A stretch of 64,000 nucleotides of DNA from Chitinophagaceae bacterium (GCA_023957575.1 JAMLGU010000003.1:186001-250000); one strand, 5' to 3'; counted from the stretch's first letter, positions 38,001 through 45,834 are shown. Numbers and translations: made by a program. Notes: a model not told the origin generated them from the sequence alone.

Positions 38001-38014
38001 TCCAATAATTTCAT
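35009..38014 (-). CDS. Large secreted GH2 glycosidase (1001 residues)
   Basis: Signal-anchor-type leader (residues ~12-30), sugar-binding domain (~40-210, with WYRKHFRIPESARGQKLFLEFEG and EFFINGKSIGIHENGVTAFGFDI), Ig-like domain, then the barrel. Acid/base Glu is in FYECGNES and the probable nucleophile in IVWSETN. From ~680 come DUF4982-like and Ig-like domains (EIEVVDAKGRRCPTALNMIEY), and the last ~130 residues are a discoidin-like module broken by a linker. This GH2 subgroup is frequent in RG/pectin PULs and is usually beta-galactosidase- or beta-glucuronidase-like; I cannot fix the substrate. A later ATG at 37999 would give a slightly shorter signal. Confidence 0.9.
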   Translation of the reverse strand: MKLLDMFNSLRWKLPLLCIFLLLICSIKMNASENNSFPPRKYNFNNQWLLKIGDIPGAQETSFNDVDWKKLTLPAAWNEDEAFKKDIVDLSTGIVWYRKHFRIPESARGQKLFLEFEGIRQAGEFFINGKSIGIHENGVTAFGFDISDFVNFGNEENIIAARIDNSWDYREKATNTKFQWEDKNFNANYGGIIRNVFLHITPKLYQTLPLYSNLKTTGVYVYAQDIDIKAKQATVTASSEVKNETGKPQSVVYQVEVFDREGKLIKTFFGKKQIIEPGATKQMEASSLISGLNFWSWGYGYLYNVRTILLVNNKVVDIVNTKTGFRKTDFKEGMIYLNDRVIMVHGYAQRTSNEWPALGTSVPAWLSDYSNGLMVESGGNLVRWMHITPSKQDIESCDRVGLMQAMPAGDAEKDVDGIRWNQRVAVMHDAIIYNRNNPSIIFYECGNESISEVHMKEMKALRDQFDPYGGRAIGSREMLDSKEAEYGGEMLYTNKSAHIPMWAMEYSRDEGSRKYWDEWTPPFHKDGDGPLHKGQSAASYNRNMESHALENVKRWYEFWKERPGTGKRVSSGGVNIVWSETNTHHRGEENYRRSGEVDAMRIKKQNYFAHEVMWDGWVNPERYRIHIVGHWNYDPKVEKDIFVLSSAEKVALYINGKAVGYGEKSDGFIFKFNNVKWTPGKITAIGYDAKGNELCKTFLETVGKPTAIKLTEIKRAVPFLANGNDVALVEIEVVDAKGRRCPTALNMIEYSLEGPAEWRGGIAMGPGNFILEKNFPVEGGVNRFLIRSTNTPGVITVRATADGLKSASIQLVTKPFISVAGLSEMMPDVGLPSLLTRGATPSTPSYYISRKAVAVKDIKAGANQQNAAKSVDDNELSDWVNDGKLGTAWIEYELEREAVVENVTIKLNNFRSKVYPLIVSVDGKEVFKGNTQPTLGYYTIFCKPVKGKIIRIQLTSASSIGKENNEIEVGGKKLDDGVSRDDAKSKGALSIIEVEFYEMMR

Positions 38015-38130
38015 TTCTGTTTTAAAAAAGAATTATTATACCAAAATAATTAGAACAATCATTCTATATTGGTTTTTACAACCTTTTTTAGGTAAATTAA
38101 TTGATTACTAATACTTCTACTTATCCTTAC

Positions 38131-39441
38131 TTACTTTTCAATATTGACTTTTTCTAAAGTGAGCTGTTCAAAAGCATCACGGGGAATTTGATCGTTTTTA
38201 GTGGCTTTTACATTGATGTTGCTAAAAGAAAAATTTGATAAGAAATACTGTTCCGATTTTTTCACACTGAAGGCAGCATCACAATCCAGACTAATATTTT
38301 TAAATGAAACATTAGAAGCATAAGACAAACGAATATCTTCCTCTCCTTTTAAATCGAAGAACTGTGTCCAGGGCTGAATGAACAACATATTAGTAACATT
38401 GCCTTTAATATCTTCTACTGAAATATATTCATAGTTCTGAGGAGTGTCGGGGCGCATTTTCAACCACAACAATCTGGTGGCATGTTCTATTTTAATTCTA
38501 CGCAGGATGATATTTCTGTTATGTATGGATTCACTGCCACAGGTAAGTGCGCTATGACAAAAACCAAATGTGTTATCTTCTATAATAATATTTTCATTAC
38601 TTCCATTATTTGAATCTTTATCAGCAAATGGGCCTTTTCCTCCCTTTAGCGCTACCGCATCATCATTTACCGACATATAGCAATTTTTGATCAATACATT
38701 CTTACACACGTCCAAATCAATAGCGTCAGAACTGGGCGCTTTCACCGGAGCATAAGGTGCATAAATATACAGATTGAGTAATTTTAAATTTTCACAACGA
38801 TAATAGTGTGAAGTCCAGAAGGGTGAATTGATTAAACGAATACCTGAGATTTGCACGTCTTTACTATTAGAAATATAAAGCAAACGTGGCCTCATTTCAT
38901 CCATATTCGTACACTGCGGATTAAACGCTCTGCGTAGCCAGAAATGCTGCCAATAGGTAAGTCCATTACCATTGAGGGTACCTTTACCCGAAATAGTGAA
39001 CCCATCTACTTTATCGGCATTCACAAGGGCAGTAAAATATTTCAGGGTTTGTCCTTCTATACGTGTTTCCTGCAACACAAAATCGCTAATATCGGAGCTG
39101 CCTTTAATAGTAGCGCCTTTTTCCAAATGTAAATGGGTATTGGGCCTGAAGAACAAGGATCCACTTAAAAAAGTACCCTTAGGTACAATGATCACACCAC
39201 CACCATCGGCTGCGGCCTTGTCTATTACCGCCTGAATAGCTTTGGTTTGAAGTATATTGCTATCCTTCTTCACTCCAAAAGAAGTTATACGATATTGTTT
39301 ACCAAGACTATTAATATTAGTTTCCTTTATCTGGCTAAACCAATCCGGAACAGGGGTCCCGTCCGGAAAAAGATCCTGAGCAAATGCAAGATTGCCGAAC
39401 AACACAGAACAAAGAAAAAATGTAAAAAACCTTTTAAACAT
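38131..39441 (-). CDS. GH28 polygalacturonase/rhamnogalacturonan hydrolase-type enzyme
   Basis: 436 residues, signal peptide with cleavage near LAFAQ (residue ~21). Right-handed beta-helix of GH28: KAIQAVIDKAAADGGGVIIVPKGTFLSGS at the start, D239 in SSDAID, D260-D261 in VNDDAVALK and H296 in the FCHSALTCGSES turn. These are the three catalytic Asp sites and the histidine region; the usual GHG appears here as CHS, as in other Bacteroidota exo-acting members. It hydrolyses alpha-galacturonic acid linkages. It follows susD by 20 bp, the first enzyme after the transporter genes. Confidence 0.93.
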   Translation of the reverse strand: MFKRFFTFFLCSVLFGNLAFAQDLFPDGTPVPDWFSQIKETNINSLGKQYRITSFGVKKDSNILQTKAIQAVIDKAAADGGGVIIVPKGTFLSGSLFFRPNTHLHLEKGATIKGSSDISDFVLQETRIEGQTLKYFTALVNADKVDGFTISGKGTLNGNGLTYWQHFWLRRAFNPQCTNMDEMRPRLLYISNSKDVQISGIRLINSPFWTSHYYRCENLKLLNLYIYAPYAPVKAPSSDAIDLDVCKNVLIKNCYMSVNDDAVALKGGKGPFADKDSNNGSNENIIIEDNTFGFCHSALTCGSESIHNRNIILRRIKIEHATRLLWLKMRPDTPQNYEYISVEDIKGNVTNMLFIQPWTQFFDLKGEEDIRLSYASNVSFKNISLDCDAAFSVKKSEQYFLSNFSFSNINVKATKNDQIPRDAFEQLTLEKVNIEK

Positions 39442-39461
39442 GACAAGGATTCCTAATTATC

Positions 39462-41273
39462 TTAAAATTTAAATGGCAGGTACCAGTTTTCTCTGTTCAT
39501 CAGCTTTGCCCTAACTGCACTGGCTTTAGGATTACCTGCTTTTAATAATTTTTCATATACTTTATCTGCCAAAAAAGCATTGTCGTTCCGGCGGCGGGCA
39601 ATACGGGTAAGATCGCTCCAACGCTCACCTTCAAAAGCCAGCTCGGCCGATGCTTCTTCAATGATCTTATCTTCCAGTACAATTGGATCTACATCATATC
39701 CTGTCATCACAGTACCTGCACCTGCAGGTGCAAGAGCATAAGTAATTCCATCCAATTGAAGTATAGGCATGCCAGCTCTGCCCCTGATACCGGTATTACG
39801 GTACCACAAACCTCGAGCGACACCATCTCTGGCGTCAAAATAATAGGGTGAACTGGGGGAATAATCAACCCTCTCTGCTCCAAAGCCCTGATGCGAAATT
39901 TCCGACTCCAATTCAAAAAAGTTCGCAGGTATTTTGCTTCCGGCTCCATTAAATGCGCCATAGTAGTAGGTATTCTGAATACCGCTGTTCAGTAGCGCAA
40001 AAGCTACACGTCCGTGCCCATCCCGGTTGGCTGCTTCGGCAAAACGCAGGTGCGCTTGTGCTGCCCTGAAAATATTCCATTGTCCGCCTTTGTTCAATAG
40101 ACTTAAAGCGCCTGTTGCATTATCGGTAAGCTTGGTAATAACCGGATCATTCCCGCTCATTTCGTAGGATAGTTTGCCGCGCGCATCAAAAGGAATACCA
40201 TCTTTATTTGTCTGCGCATCCCAATAATCCATTATTTTTTGTGAAGGCCGTATTTTATAGCCTCCGGCTTTAGATGTCAACTCTATAAAGGGATTTCCGG
40301 GAGCAAAAGAATTGTTATATGGGATGGACCAGTTCCATTCAAATGACCATGCCCTTACGGTGTTGGATAATGCGAACACATCCGTTAACGAATTGTTCAA
40401 TGAAGATGCTTCCTGCAATCTTGTAAACCTTACTCCAAATTGCCATCCGCCACTGATGCGGTTTTCATTTACTTCATATTCAATACGAGGCGCACCCACA
40501 TCCATAGCAGATAATGTTTTCTTATACCAGTAAGCGGCCTGATAATAATCGCCTTTCCATAAATACAATTCGCCCAGTACATGATGCTTGCTGATAAATA
40601 TTTTTTCAGTGTTGCTTCCATCTACCGTAAAAACCAGAGAAGTACCGGCCGGATAGGCATAATATTCCATATATGGGAGGTCTTTTGTATCGCTGATCAA
40701 CTGATCAATAAGCTGATCGAAGGGCATTTTAGACAGATTATTTAATGCGGCTATATCTTTCACCGTTTCCACTGCATCGGTTATATAAGGCACTGCACCG
40801 TAATGAATACCTAACTGAAGATACAACCAGGTACGCAATACCGCAATATCTGAGTAGCGCTGATCAAATTCCTGCTGGCTCAACTTGCCCAGATCTGCCA
40901 TTATTTTAAAGTTTTTCAATGCATCATTGCAACTAAAGATTACTTTATAAAAATCGGTAGGATCGGCATAAGGATTATCAACCGTTACTTCGTGGTTATT
41001 AATCTGCTGCAACCAGGGGTCGGCATTACGGGTAATATCCACCAGATCGGCTCTTAACTCATTTAGTACTATATACTTTTCACCCAGACCGGCCATCTGA
41101 CCATAAATACCTAATACAGCCGCATCGGCATCTGCAAGAGTATTGTACATCATCGACCTGTCTAACTTATCCTCGGGCAGTATTTCCAGCGCTTTTTTGC
41201 AGGAAACAAAAGCAAAGACCAGTAAAGATATACCCAACAATGAGAAATATTTATAATGCTTCATGTTCATCAT
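39462..41273 (-). CDS. SusD/RagB-family surface glycan-binding lipoprotein of the pectin PUL
   Basis: I start at ATG 41273, one base after the susC stop; an upstream TTG is in frame but unlikely, and ATG 41264 is possible. The leader reads MKHYKYFSLLGISLLVFAFVSC, lipobox Cys ~25. The SusD pattern (KALEILPEDKL, TLADADAAVLGIYGQM, VLRTWLYLQLGIHYGAVPYITD) and the C-terminal EEASAELAFEGERWSDLTRIARR are complete. It would bind pectin fragments on the cell surface, but the SusC partner gene next to it has lost its front. Confidence 0.95.
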   Translation of the reverse strand: MMNMKHYKYFSLLGISLLVFAFVSCKKALEILPEDKLDRSMMYNTLADADAAVLGIYGQMAGLGEKYIVLNELRADLVDITRNADPWLQQINNHEVTVDNPYADPTDFYKVIFSCNDALKNFKIMADLGKLSQQEFDQRYSDIAVLRTWLYLQLGIHYGAVPYITDAVETVKDIAALNNLSKMPFDQLIDQLISDTKDLPYMEYYAYPAGTSLVFTVDGSNTEKIFISKHHVLGELYLWKGDYYQAAYWYKKTLSAMDVGAPRIEYEVNENRISGGWQFGVRFTRLQEASSLNNSLTDVFALSNTVRAWSFEWNWSIPYNNSFAPGNPFIELTSKAGGYKIRPSQKIMDYWDAQTNKDGIPFDARGKLSYEMSGNDPVITKLTDNATGALSLLNKGGQWNIFRAAQAHLRFAEAANRDGHGRVAFALLNSGIQNTYYYGAFNGAGSKIPANFFELESEISHQGFGAERVDYSPSSPYYFDARDGVARGLWYRNTGIRGRAGMPILQLDGITYALAPAGAGTVMTGYDVDPIVLEDKIIEEASAELAFEGERWSDLTRIARRRNDNAFLADKVYEKLLKAGNPKASAVRAKLMNRENWYLPFKF

Positions 41274-41274
41274 T

Positions 41275-42012
41275 TTATAGTCCAAGGCGAATGCCTATTT
41301 GATAAGATTTAAAGATAGGTTCTAAGGTTACATCCACACCTTGATGAAAAGGATCTGATGATAAGGCAAATTCAGGATCATATCCCAAATACTTGGAAAG
41401 TGTAAATAAATTATTGGCCGTACCATATACGCGTATATATTTAACCAATTGTTTATTAATATTAAAGTCGTACTCTAATGCTAACTGTCTAAGTCTGAGA
41501 TAGGAACCATCCTCTATCCAGCGATCAGAAAAACGAGTGTTGAGCATAGGATCACCGTAACTGGCACGAGGCACATTAGTGATCTGCCCTTCGGCTCTCC
41601 AGCGGTTCAACAACAGTTCAGTTTGATTGTAAAATGTACTGCCAGATTCTAACTGTGCACGAGTATAATTATATACTTCATTTCCTTTGCTGAAAGTGAA
41701 TAAAGCGCTTAATTTCCAGTTTTTATACGCTACTGAATGGTTCATCCCTCCAAAAAAATCTGGTATCGGACTTCCTAAGATATAGCGGTCATTTTCGTCT
41801 ATTATACCATCTCCATTTTTATCGGAAAATTTTGCATCACCGGCAGAGAAAGGAATTTTATTTCCGGCAATATCCCTTATGCCCAGCCCGGCAGCATCTG
41901 CTTCAGCCTGTGTGCTATATACGCCTTCAAATTTGTACCCATAAAAAGAATTGGCAGCAGAACCCACCTGAGTAATATAAGTACCACCGGCAAATTCAGT
42001 AAAAACAGTTTC
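41275..42012 (-). pseudogene. susC remnant: C-terminal ~245 codons, cut by the insertion sequence
   Basis: The frame reads TYITQVGSAANSFYGYKFEGVYST, a SusC barrel segment, down to FKSYQIGIRLGL at the stop. The normal protein is ~1000 residues, so the signal peptide, carboxypeptidase-like domain, TonB box, plug and most of the barrel are gone. The coding frame runs without a stop to base 42012, exactly the first base outside the IS inverted repeat. Reading continues a little way into the IS but no full susC exists on its other side (a GH2 fragment does). It cannot give a working transporter. Confidence 0.93.
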
Positions 42013-42040
42013 GGGGCTAATTCTTTTTTTGAGGTGCTAT
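42013..42040. repeat. Left terminal inverted repeat of the IS
   Basis: 28 bp, starting GGGGCTAATTC and ending GAGGTGCTAT; identical to the reverse complement of 43440-43467. The transposase stop codon lies inside it. Confidence 0.95.
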
Positions 42041-43017
42041 GCAAAATAGCCTGCTATTCGATACATAAAAAAATCACGGTCTTTGATGCCAAAATTATTT
42101 GCTAAGAATCGTTGGATTTTTCCATTCATATTTTCGGCTTTGGCATTGGTTTGTCCTTCTTTAAAATAGTTGACAATATCATCCTGATGTTTTTCTATCA
42201 TTTTTCTTACTCCTCTGAAAGCTGCTATTTTTGATTGATTGACTTCATCGCACCAGTTGTAAAGTTCTTGTTCTATTTTGTCCATTGATTTGCCGATGTT
42301 TTTTCCCTGATACCACAACCTCAGCTTTTGAGTGAGCCGGTAGGCTGTTTCTAATATTGGGAAACGGTAAAATAGTTGTTGCATGATTTCCAGTTCATCT
42401 TCCTCCCATTCATCTTGCATTTTGAAAAGAATATAGCGGCTGCGCTCCAATAGTTCAATATAGCTCCAGTGTGTTTGTTGTTCATCCGTGTCAGATTTTA
42501 CAAGAATTGTTTCTTGATTAATATATTGGGTTTTGAGTTGTTTGCGTACCTGTTGCAGCGCATCTAAGAGATGCTTGATGACATGGAACTTGTCTATCAC
42601 TAACTGTGTATTGGGAAAAATGTCTTTGCATAGTTTTTTATAGGAAGGACTCATGTCACAGCTGACCGATTTTACATCTTCCAACACGTGCGGCAGGTAG
42701 TGTTCCATTACTTGTTTGAGTTCTTCCGGCTTCATGGTTTGTGCCAGTAAAGCTATTTTCCCTGATTGGGCATTGGTCATAATGGTATACATTTTTTTGC
42801 CTATTTGCTTTTCATCAATGGTCATGTGGCTGCCAAAATTTTCTGCTTTTGCTATGGGTACCGGTTTTTCTTTTGTTACCTCCCCACTGGTCTTGTCTAT
42901 TACTTGTATCTTTTTTTCTCCCCACTTTCCGGCTGCAATATCTTTTCGGTAATCGCTTATCTCTTCTTTGTACCAATAATGTACCGTTTTGGGCTTTAGG
43001 CCAAACATATAAGCCAC
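42037..43017 (-). CDS. ISAon1-family (ISL3-like) DDE transposase
   Basis: 326 residues from a GTG at 43017; the frame is open upstream to 43056, so the true start may be earlier or depend on frameshifting from the upstream frame. DDE pattern: first Asp in MTIDEKQIG (D68), second in SVSCDMSPSYK, Glu in AENMNGKIQRF near the C-terminus, with IDKFHVIKHL typical of ISL3-related enzymes. It cuts and joins the IS ends. The first residues (GLKPKTVHYWYKE) look like the end of a helix-turn-helix. Codons look intact, so the IS may still be active. Confidence 0.9.
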   Translation of the reverse strand: MAYMFGLKPKTVHYWYKEEISDYRKDIAAGKWGEKKIQVIDKTSGEVTKEKPVPIAKAENFGSHMTIDEKQIGKKMYTIMTNAQSGKIALLAQTMKPEELKQVMEHYLPHVLEDVKSVSCDMSPSYKKLCKDIFPNTQLVIDKFHVIKHLLDALQQVRKQLKTQYINQETILVKSDTDEQQTHWSYIELLERSRYILFKMQDEWEEDELEIMQQLFYRFPILETAYRLTQKLRLWYQGKNIGKSMDKIEQELYNWCDEVNQSKIAAFRGVRKMIEKHQDDIVNYFKEGQTNAKAENMNGKIQRFLANNFGIKDRDFFMYRIAGYFA

Positions 43018-43048
43018 AAAACTTATGTTTACAGGGTGTTGCTCTATT

Positions 43049-43429
43049 CTATATTTTTAAAAAGCCCGCCATGTCAGGAGTTAATTTGGCCGAATCCTCG
43101 GTAATCACATACTCGTTGCTAAAATGCTCATCTGTACCGGAGCGTTTCCAACGCCTTCGTTTCATTACCAGATAGACCGGCTTAGTGGAAAATCCATGGC
43201 TGAGTATAGTTATCGGATTGCAAAAAACATCCAACACTACATCTGAAAACCCTTTAAGCTTTGTGGGAACATGCTCCCGCTTTTCCCATAATATAATTTG
43301 CCATTCTTTGTGGAATTCTTTTACCTCCGCAATATCAAAAAAGCCTAATAAATCACGCGGTACCATCATTCGGCTTAATTCAAATAATACATTTGATTCT
43401 ACTTGTTTTTCCTTTTGTCCCATAACCAT
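43049..43429 (-). CDS. ISAon1-family transposase N-terminal-region protein
   Basis: 126 residues from ATG 43429: SNVLFELSRMMVPRDLLGFFDIAEVKEFHKEWQIILWEK, then PTKLKGFSDVVLDVFCNPI. This is the short first frame that accompanies the transposase in ISAon1-type elements. It ends at 43049, overlapping the open region of the transposase frame; the junction holds TTTTTAAAAA, a possible slippage site for making a fused protein (+1/-2 relation of frames). Function presumably DNA binding at IS ends. Confidence 0.85.
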   Translation of the reverse strand: MVMGQKEKQVESNVLFELSRMMVPRDLLGFFDIAEVKEFHKEWQIILWEKREHVPTKLKGFSDVVLDVFCNPITILSHGFSTKPVYLVMKRRRWKRSGTDEHFSNEYVITEDSAKLTPDMAGFLKI

Positions 43430-43439
43430 AAAGATAATA

Positions 43440-43467
43440 ATAGCACCTCAAAAAAAGAATTAGCCCC
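43440..43467. repeat. Right terminal inverted repeat of the IS
   Basis: 28 bp, exact reverse complement of 42013-42040. On the - strand it extends the truncated GH2 frame by 22 foreign residues together with adjacent IS sequence. Confidence 0.95.
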
Positions 43468-43905
43468 AAATTTTAACTTGTCAGTTATATTATATTTAAA
43501 TTTGTAAAATGCGCCTTGATGTACTGCTCCGGCAGTTTTCCCATTAATTTTCACTTCGGTATCTGTCATGCTCCCTTCAAAAACAATAAAAACCTCCTTA
43601 TCACGCCATCTATCAGGTACATTAAATTTAAATTTATAAAACCCTTTTTCGTCTGCAAAACGAAAATTTCTTCCATAAGTCTTATAATCGCGACCATAAT
43701 TATAGGTTCCAAAACCTTGTTGTTCCCAGCAAGAAGGCACTTGTATTTTTGTCCAGTAACCGCTCTTTCTACCTCCGGTACAATAAAAATCCCAGGCTAC
43801 TGTATTATCACTGCCAGTACCTGACAAATAGCGAATTTCTTTTTCCTGCCCTTGTACCAACAATACTGAAATACTAATCAATAACAATAGGACTACTTTT
43901 TTCAT
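43468..43905 (-). pseudogene. N-terminal fragment of a secreted GH2 glycosidase, cut by the IS
   Basis: The first 146 codons are a normal GH2 start: signal peptide MKKVVLLLLISISVLLVQG, then WTKIQVPSCWEQQGFGTYNYG, FRFADEKGFYKFKFNVPDRW, and EVKINGKTAGAVHQGAFYKFKYNI of the sugar-binding domain. Codon 146 ends at 43468, exactly next to the IS. The frame runs on 22 codons into the IS and stops at 43399. The catalytic barrel is missing. It was probably the first gene of this PUL and still carries the upstream control region. It may give a short secreted peptide but no enzyme. Confidence 0.93.
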
Positions 43906-43933
43906 TGAAGCTGTTTATGGTTTTTAAAAAAAG

Positions 43934-43994
43934 TGAGTCTCAGAAATTAAAGATTTTAATTTTGGAAATAAAAACGAATAAATCCTGAGACTCA
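43934..43994. promoter_or_regulatory. Pair of TGAGWCTCA palindromes upstream of the PUL
   Basis: TGAGTCTCA (43934-43942) and TGAGACTCA (43986-43994) are palindromic nonamers; together with flanking bases they make a 10-bp inverted repeat. Centres are 52 bp apart, about five helical turns, and lie 30-90 bp before the start codon of the truncated GH2 gene. This is what a dimeric regulator pair site would look like. Alternatively it is a stem-loop in the leader. No regulator gene for it is seen. Confidence 0.35.
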
Positions 43995-44269
43995 TGCACG
44001 AAGGTACGATGAAAAAAATGTTTCTACCCTATTTTAAAAAAGCAAATGAATATATAGGCTGATAAAGATTTACAAAAGTAATAATGTAGATGTTTAGATA
44101 CAAAAAAGCAAATTACCGCCGAAATAAAGAACTCTTTCTCAATTTATTTTCTCATTAGTTTTTTGAATATGTTTCAATTATTGTCGATAAAAAGTCTAAC
44201 GTCTAATATCTAACATCTCTTCTCCTTCTGGTTTCAATTCAATTATTGTTCGATTAAAAGGCAGTCTGC

Positions 44270-44401
44270 GCTTTCCTGATGTACAGTTATTTAAGTAGCG
44301 ATAAACGTACGTTCGCTAATTTCAAATCGCTCTGTCAGTTCATCCATGCTGTAACTTCGATTGCCCGACAAAAGCATTAAAAGTCGAATTGTTTTTTCCA
44401 T
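44270..44401 (-). pseudogene. Broken WYL-type HTH transcription regulator (N-terminal remnant)
   Basis: From ATG 44401 the frame reads MEKTIRLLMLLSGNRSYSMD, then ELTERFEISERT, the winged-HTH start of WYL-domain regulators, and then stops at 44291 after 36 codons. A one-base loss at SERT explains it: in the next frame the sequence continues as YRYLN, the family's normal wing. After that, homology fades and the sensory WYL domain is missing. It begins 26 bp after the stop of the upstream 468-residue gene on the same strand. The rest of 43906-44427 (about 500 bp) shows only the palindromes described separately. Confidence 0.75.
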
Positions 44402-44427
44402 TCAATGATGTTTTATTCAAATTCAAT

Positions 44428-45834
44428 TTATACCCTATCCAACTCCTTCATCATATTTTTTCTCCTTTTATATACCACCCGATATTGAGCTATTAGTTCT
44501 GCGACTTTTTTGTTTCCGTTCGAAAATGTTTTCAATCGTTTCAAGAAATGAGCTACATTTTCATAAGCCTTCTGATCCGTTACAGTGGCTTGATGCTCAA
44601 TGAATTTCAAATATATCTCGTAAATCTCCTGATCAAATGCAGGTCTCAGGTGCTTTTCATACTGATCCAAATACTCGATGCCTCCTTTTTTGCACTGATC
44701 AAAAAGCTCATCCCACTTCTGATGTTCCACTAACACCTCAGCCCGAAACCGATTGAATCCCCATAAACTATCTCCACTTTGAATATTAGAAAGCACTCTG
44801 GTTAAAGTGGAATCCCAATTTTCTGCCGGGGTTTCTGCTTTAAGAATTTCATAATACTTTTTATTATTATTCCCTCTACCATTATATAACAGGTCTTCTG
44901 CTAATCGCAAAATTTCCTTCTTATCATTTTGATACTGAACAACTCTCAGCAACTCATCTTTCCAGTCAGAAACTGTTCCGGCATGTCCATTTATTTCTGC
45001 AACAGCAATTCCTCCCTGAATCAATTCAATTGCCAAAGCATATTCTTTTTCCTGGATTAGAGCCTCTAACTTAATCCTCCTAACTCCCGGAAACTCTAAA
45101 TACTCATCAATGGTTTGCTGCATTTCATAAAGTCTTCCCACCTCTTCCAAAATTTCTATTTTCTCAATTACATATCGTTCTTTGTAATAACTATCAGAAA
45201 CATTTTTGATTTTCTCATCCAACGACTTTAAGTTTTGAACAATCATCTCTTCCGAACTCAAAAAATATCTCTGAAGCACATCGAAACTCGTATTAAGACC
45301 TACATATTTATGTTTGCTTGTGTTTTCACTCTCTTTTTTATACCATTCAAACAACTCCGATTTTTCATTTTCTGACAAAAGAGCGTCTTTTAGCATCAGT
45401 TCCAGTTTATCAATTGCCGTATCATACATAACTTGAACATCACCCTCATAGTCAAACTGATCTTCCCATTCTTCAGGCACAATTTCAATTATATTTTTGC
45501 AAATTTCAACAGCAACTTTTGTATTATTGTTTTTCAAGAAATACTCCGCTTCTTCCAATAATTTCTCCAGATCAGCACGAACGCTTTCAGCATCAAAACC
45601 ATATTCATCCCAATCACCGTAACGACTATGCGAATTATACGGATTATTCAAGAATGCTGCCTGAATAATCATAGAATAATCCTTAGCAGAATCAACCTTA
45701 ACATTTTGAGGTGCAAATTTTTTACGCAAAAGTTGTTCAAAATCTGAATTATCTTTTGAGTATTCCACCAACCATTCAACCAATGATCTTTTTTCAGCCC
45801 TCAAAAGCATCTCTTCCAAATCCTTATTATTCAT
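44428..45834 (-). CDS. Helical repeat protein of unknown function (possible SWIM-protein C-terminal-like)
   Basis: 468 residues from ATG 45834 (a TTG two codons earlier is less likely). No signal peptide or membrane segment. Mostly acidic alpha-helix with TPR-like pairs, e.g. EAEYFLKNNNTKVAVEICKNIIEIVPEEW and LEALIQEKEYALAIELIQGGI. The end VAELIAQYRVVYKRRKNMMKELDRV resembles, from memory, the last segment of long SWIM zinc-finger proteins, but no CxC-x-CxH zinc motif is present. It lies between cas6 (upstream) and a WYL regulator remnant (downstream), all on one strand. I do not assign a function. Confidence 0.6.
   Translation of the reverse strand: MNNKDLEEMLLRAEKRSLVEWLVEYSKDNSDFEQLLRKKFAPQNVKVDSAKDYSMIIQAAFLNNPYNSHSRYGDWDEYGFDAESVRADLEKLLEEAEYFLKNNNTKVAVEICKNIIEIVPEEWEDQFDYEGDVQVMYDTAIDKLELMLKDALLSENEKSELFEWYKKESENTSKHKYVGLNTSFDVLQRYFLSSEEMIVQNLKSLDEKIKNVSDSYYKERYVIEKIEILEEVGRLYEMQQTIDEYLEFPGVRRIKLEALIQEKEYALAIELIQGGIAVAEINGHAGTVSDWKDELLRVVQYQNDKKEILRLAEDLLYNGRGNNNKKYYEILKAETPAENWDSTLTRVLSNIQSGDSLWGFNRFRAEVLVEHQKWDELFDQCKKGGIEYLDQYEKHLRPAFDQEIYEIYLKFIEHQATVTDQKAYENVAHFLKRLKTFSNGNKKVAELIAQYRVVYKRRKNMMKELDRV

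Larger units (their letters stand above)
42013..43467 (-). mobile_element. ISAon1/ISL3-type insertion sequence, 1455 bp
   Basis: Bounded by perfect 28-bp terminal inverted repeats beginning GGGGCTAA. It holds two - strand open frames typical of the ISAon1 group: a short N-terminal-region protein and a DDE transposase. The eight bases flanking each side (ACAGTTTC and AAATTTTA) differ, so there is no target-site duplication. Left flank is a susC C-terminus, right flank the start of a GH2 gene: unrelated genes on either side. This points to deletion or recombination after insertion rather than a simple insertion. Confidence 0.92.

Noticed and set aside
43399..43467. 22-residue C-terminal extension of the GH2 fragment as a natural protein end
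   Set aside because: It is the IS inverted repeat read in frame, not GH2 sequence.
41275..43905. Simple IS insertion into one gene
   Set aside because: The two flanks encode different families (susC end and GH2 start), and there is no target duplication.
43906..44290. RNA gene or tRNA in the gap before the truncated GH2 gene
   Set aside because: No cloverleaf or T-loop consensus; only the palindrome pair and A/T-rich sequence are seen.
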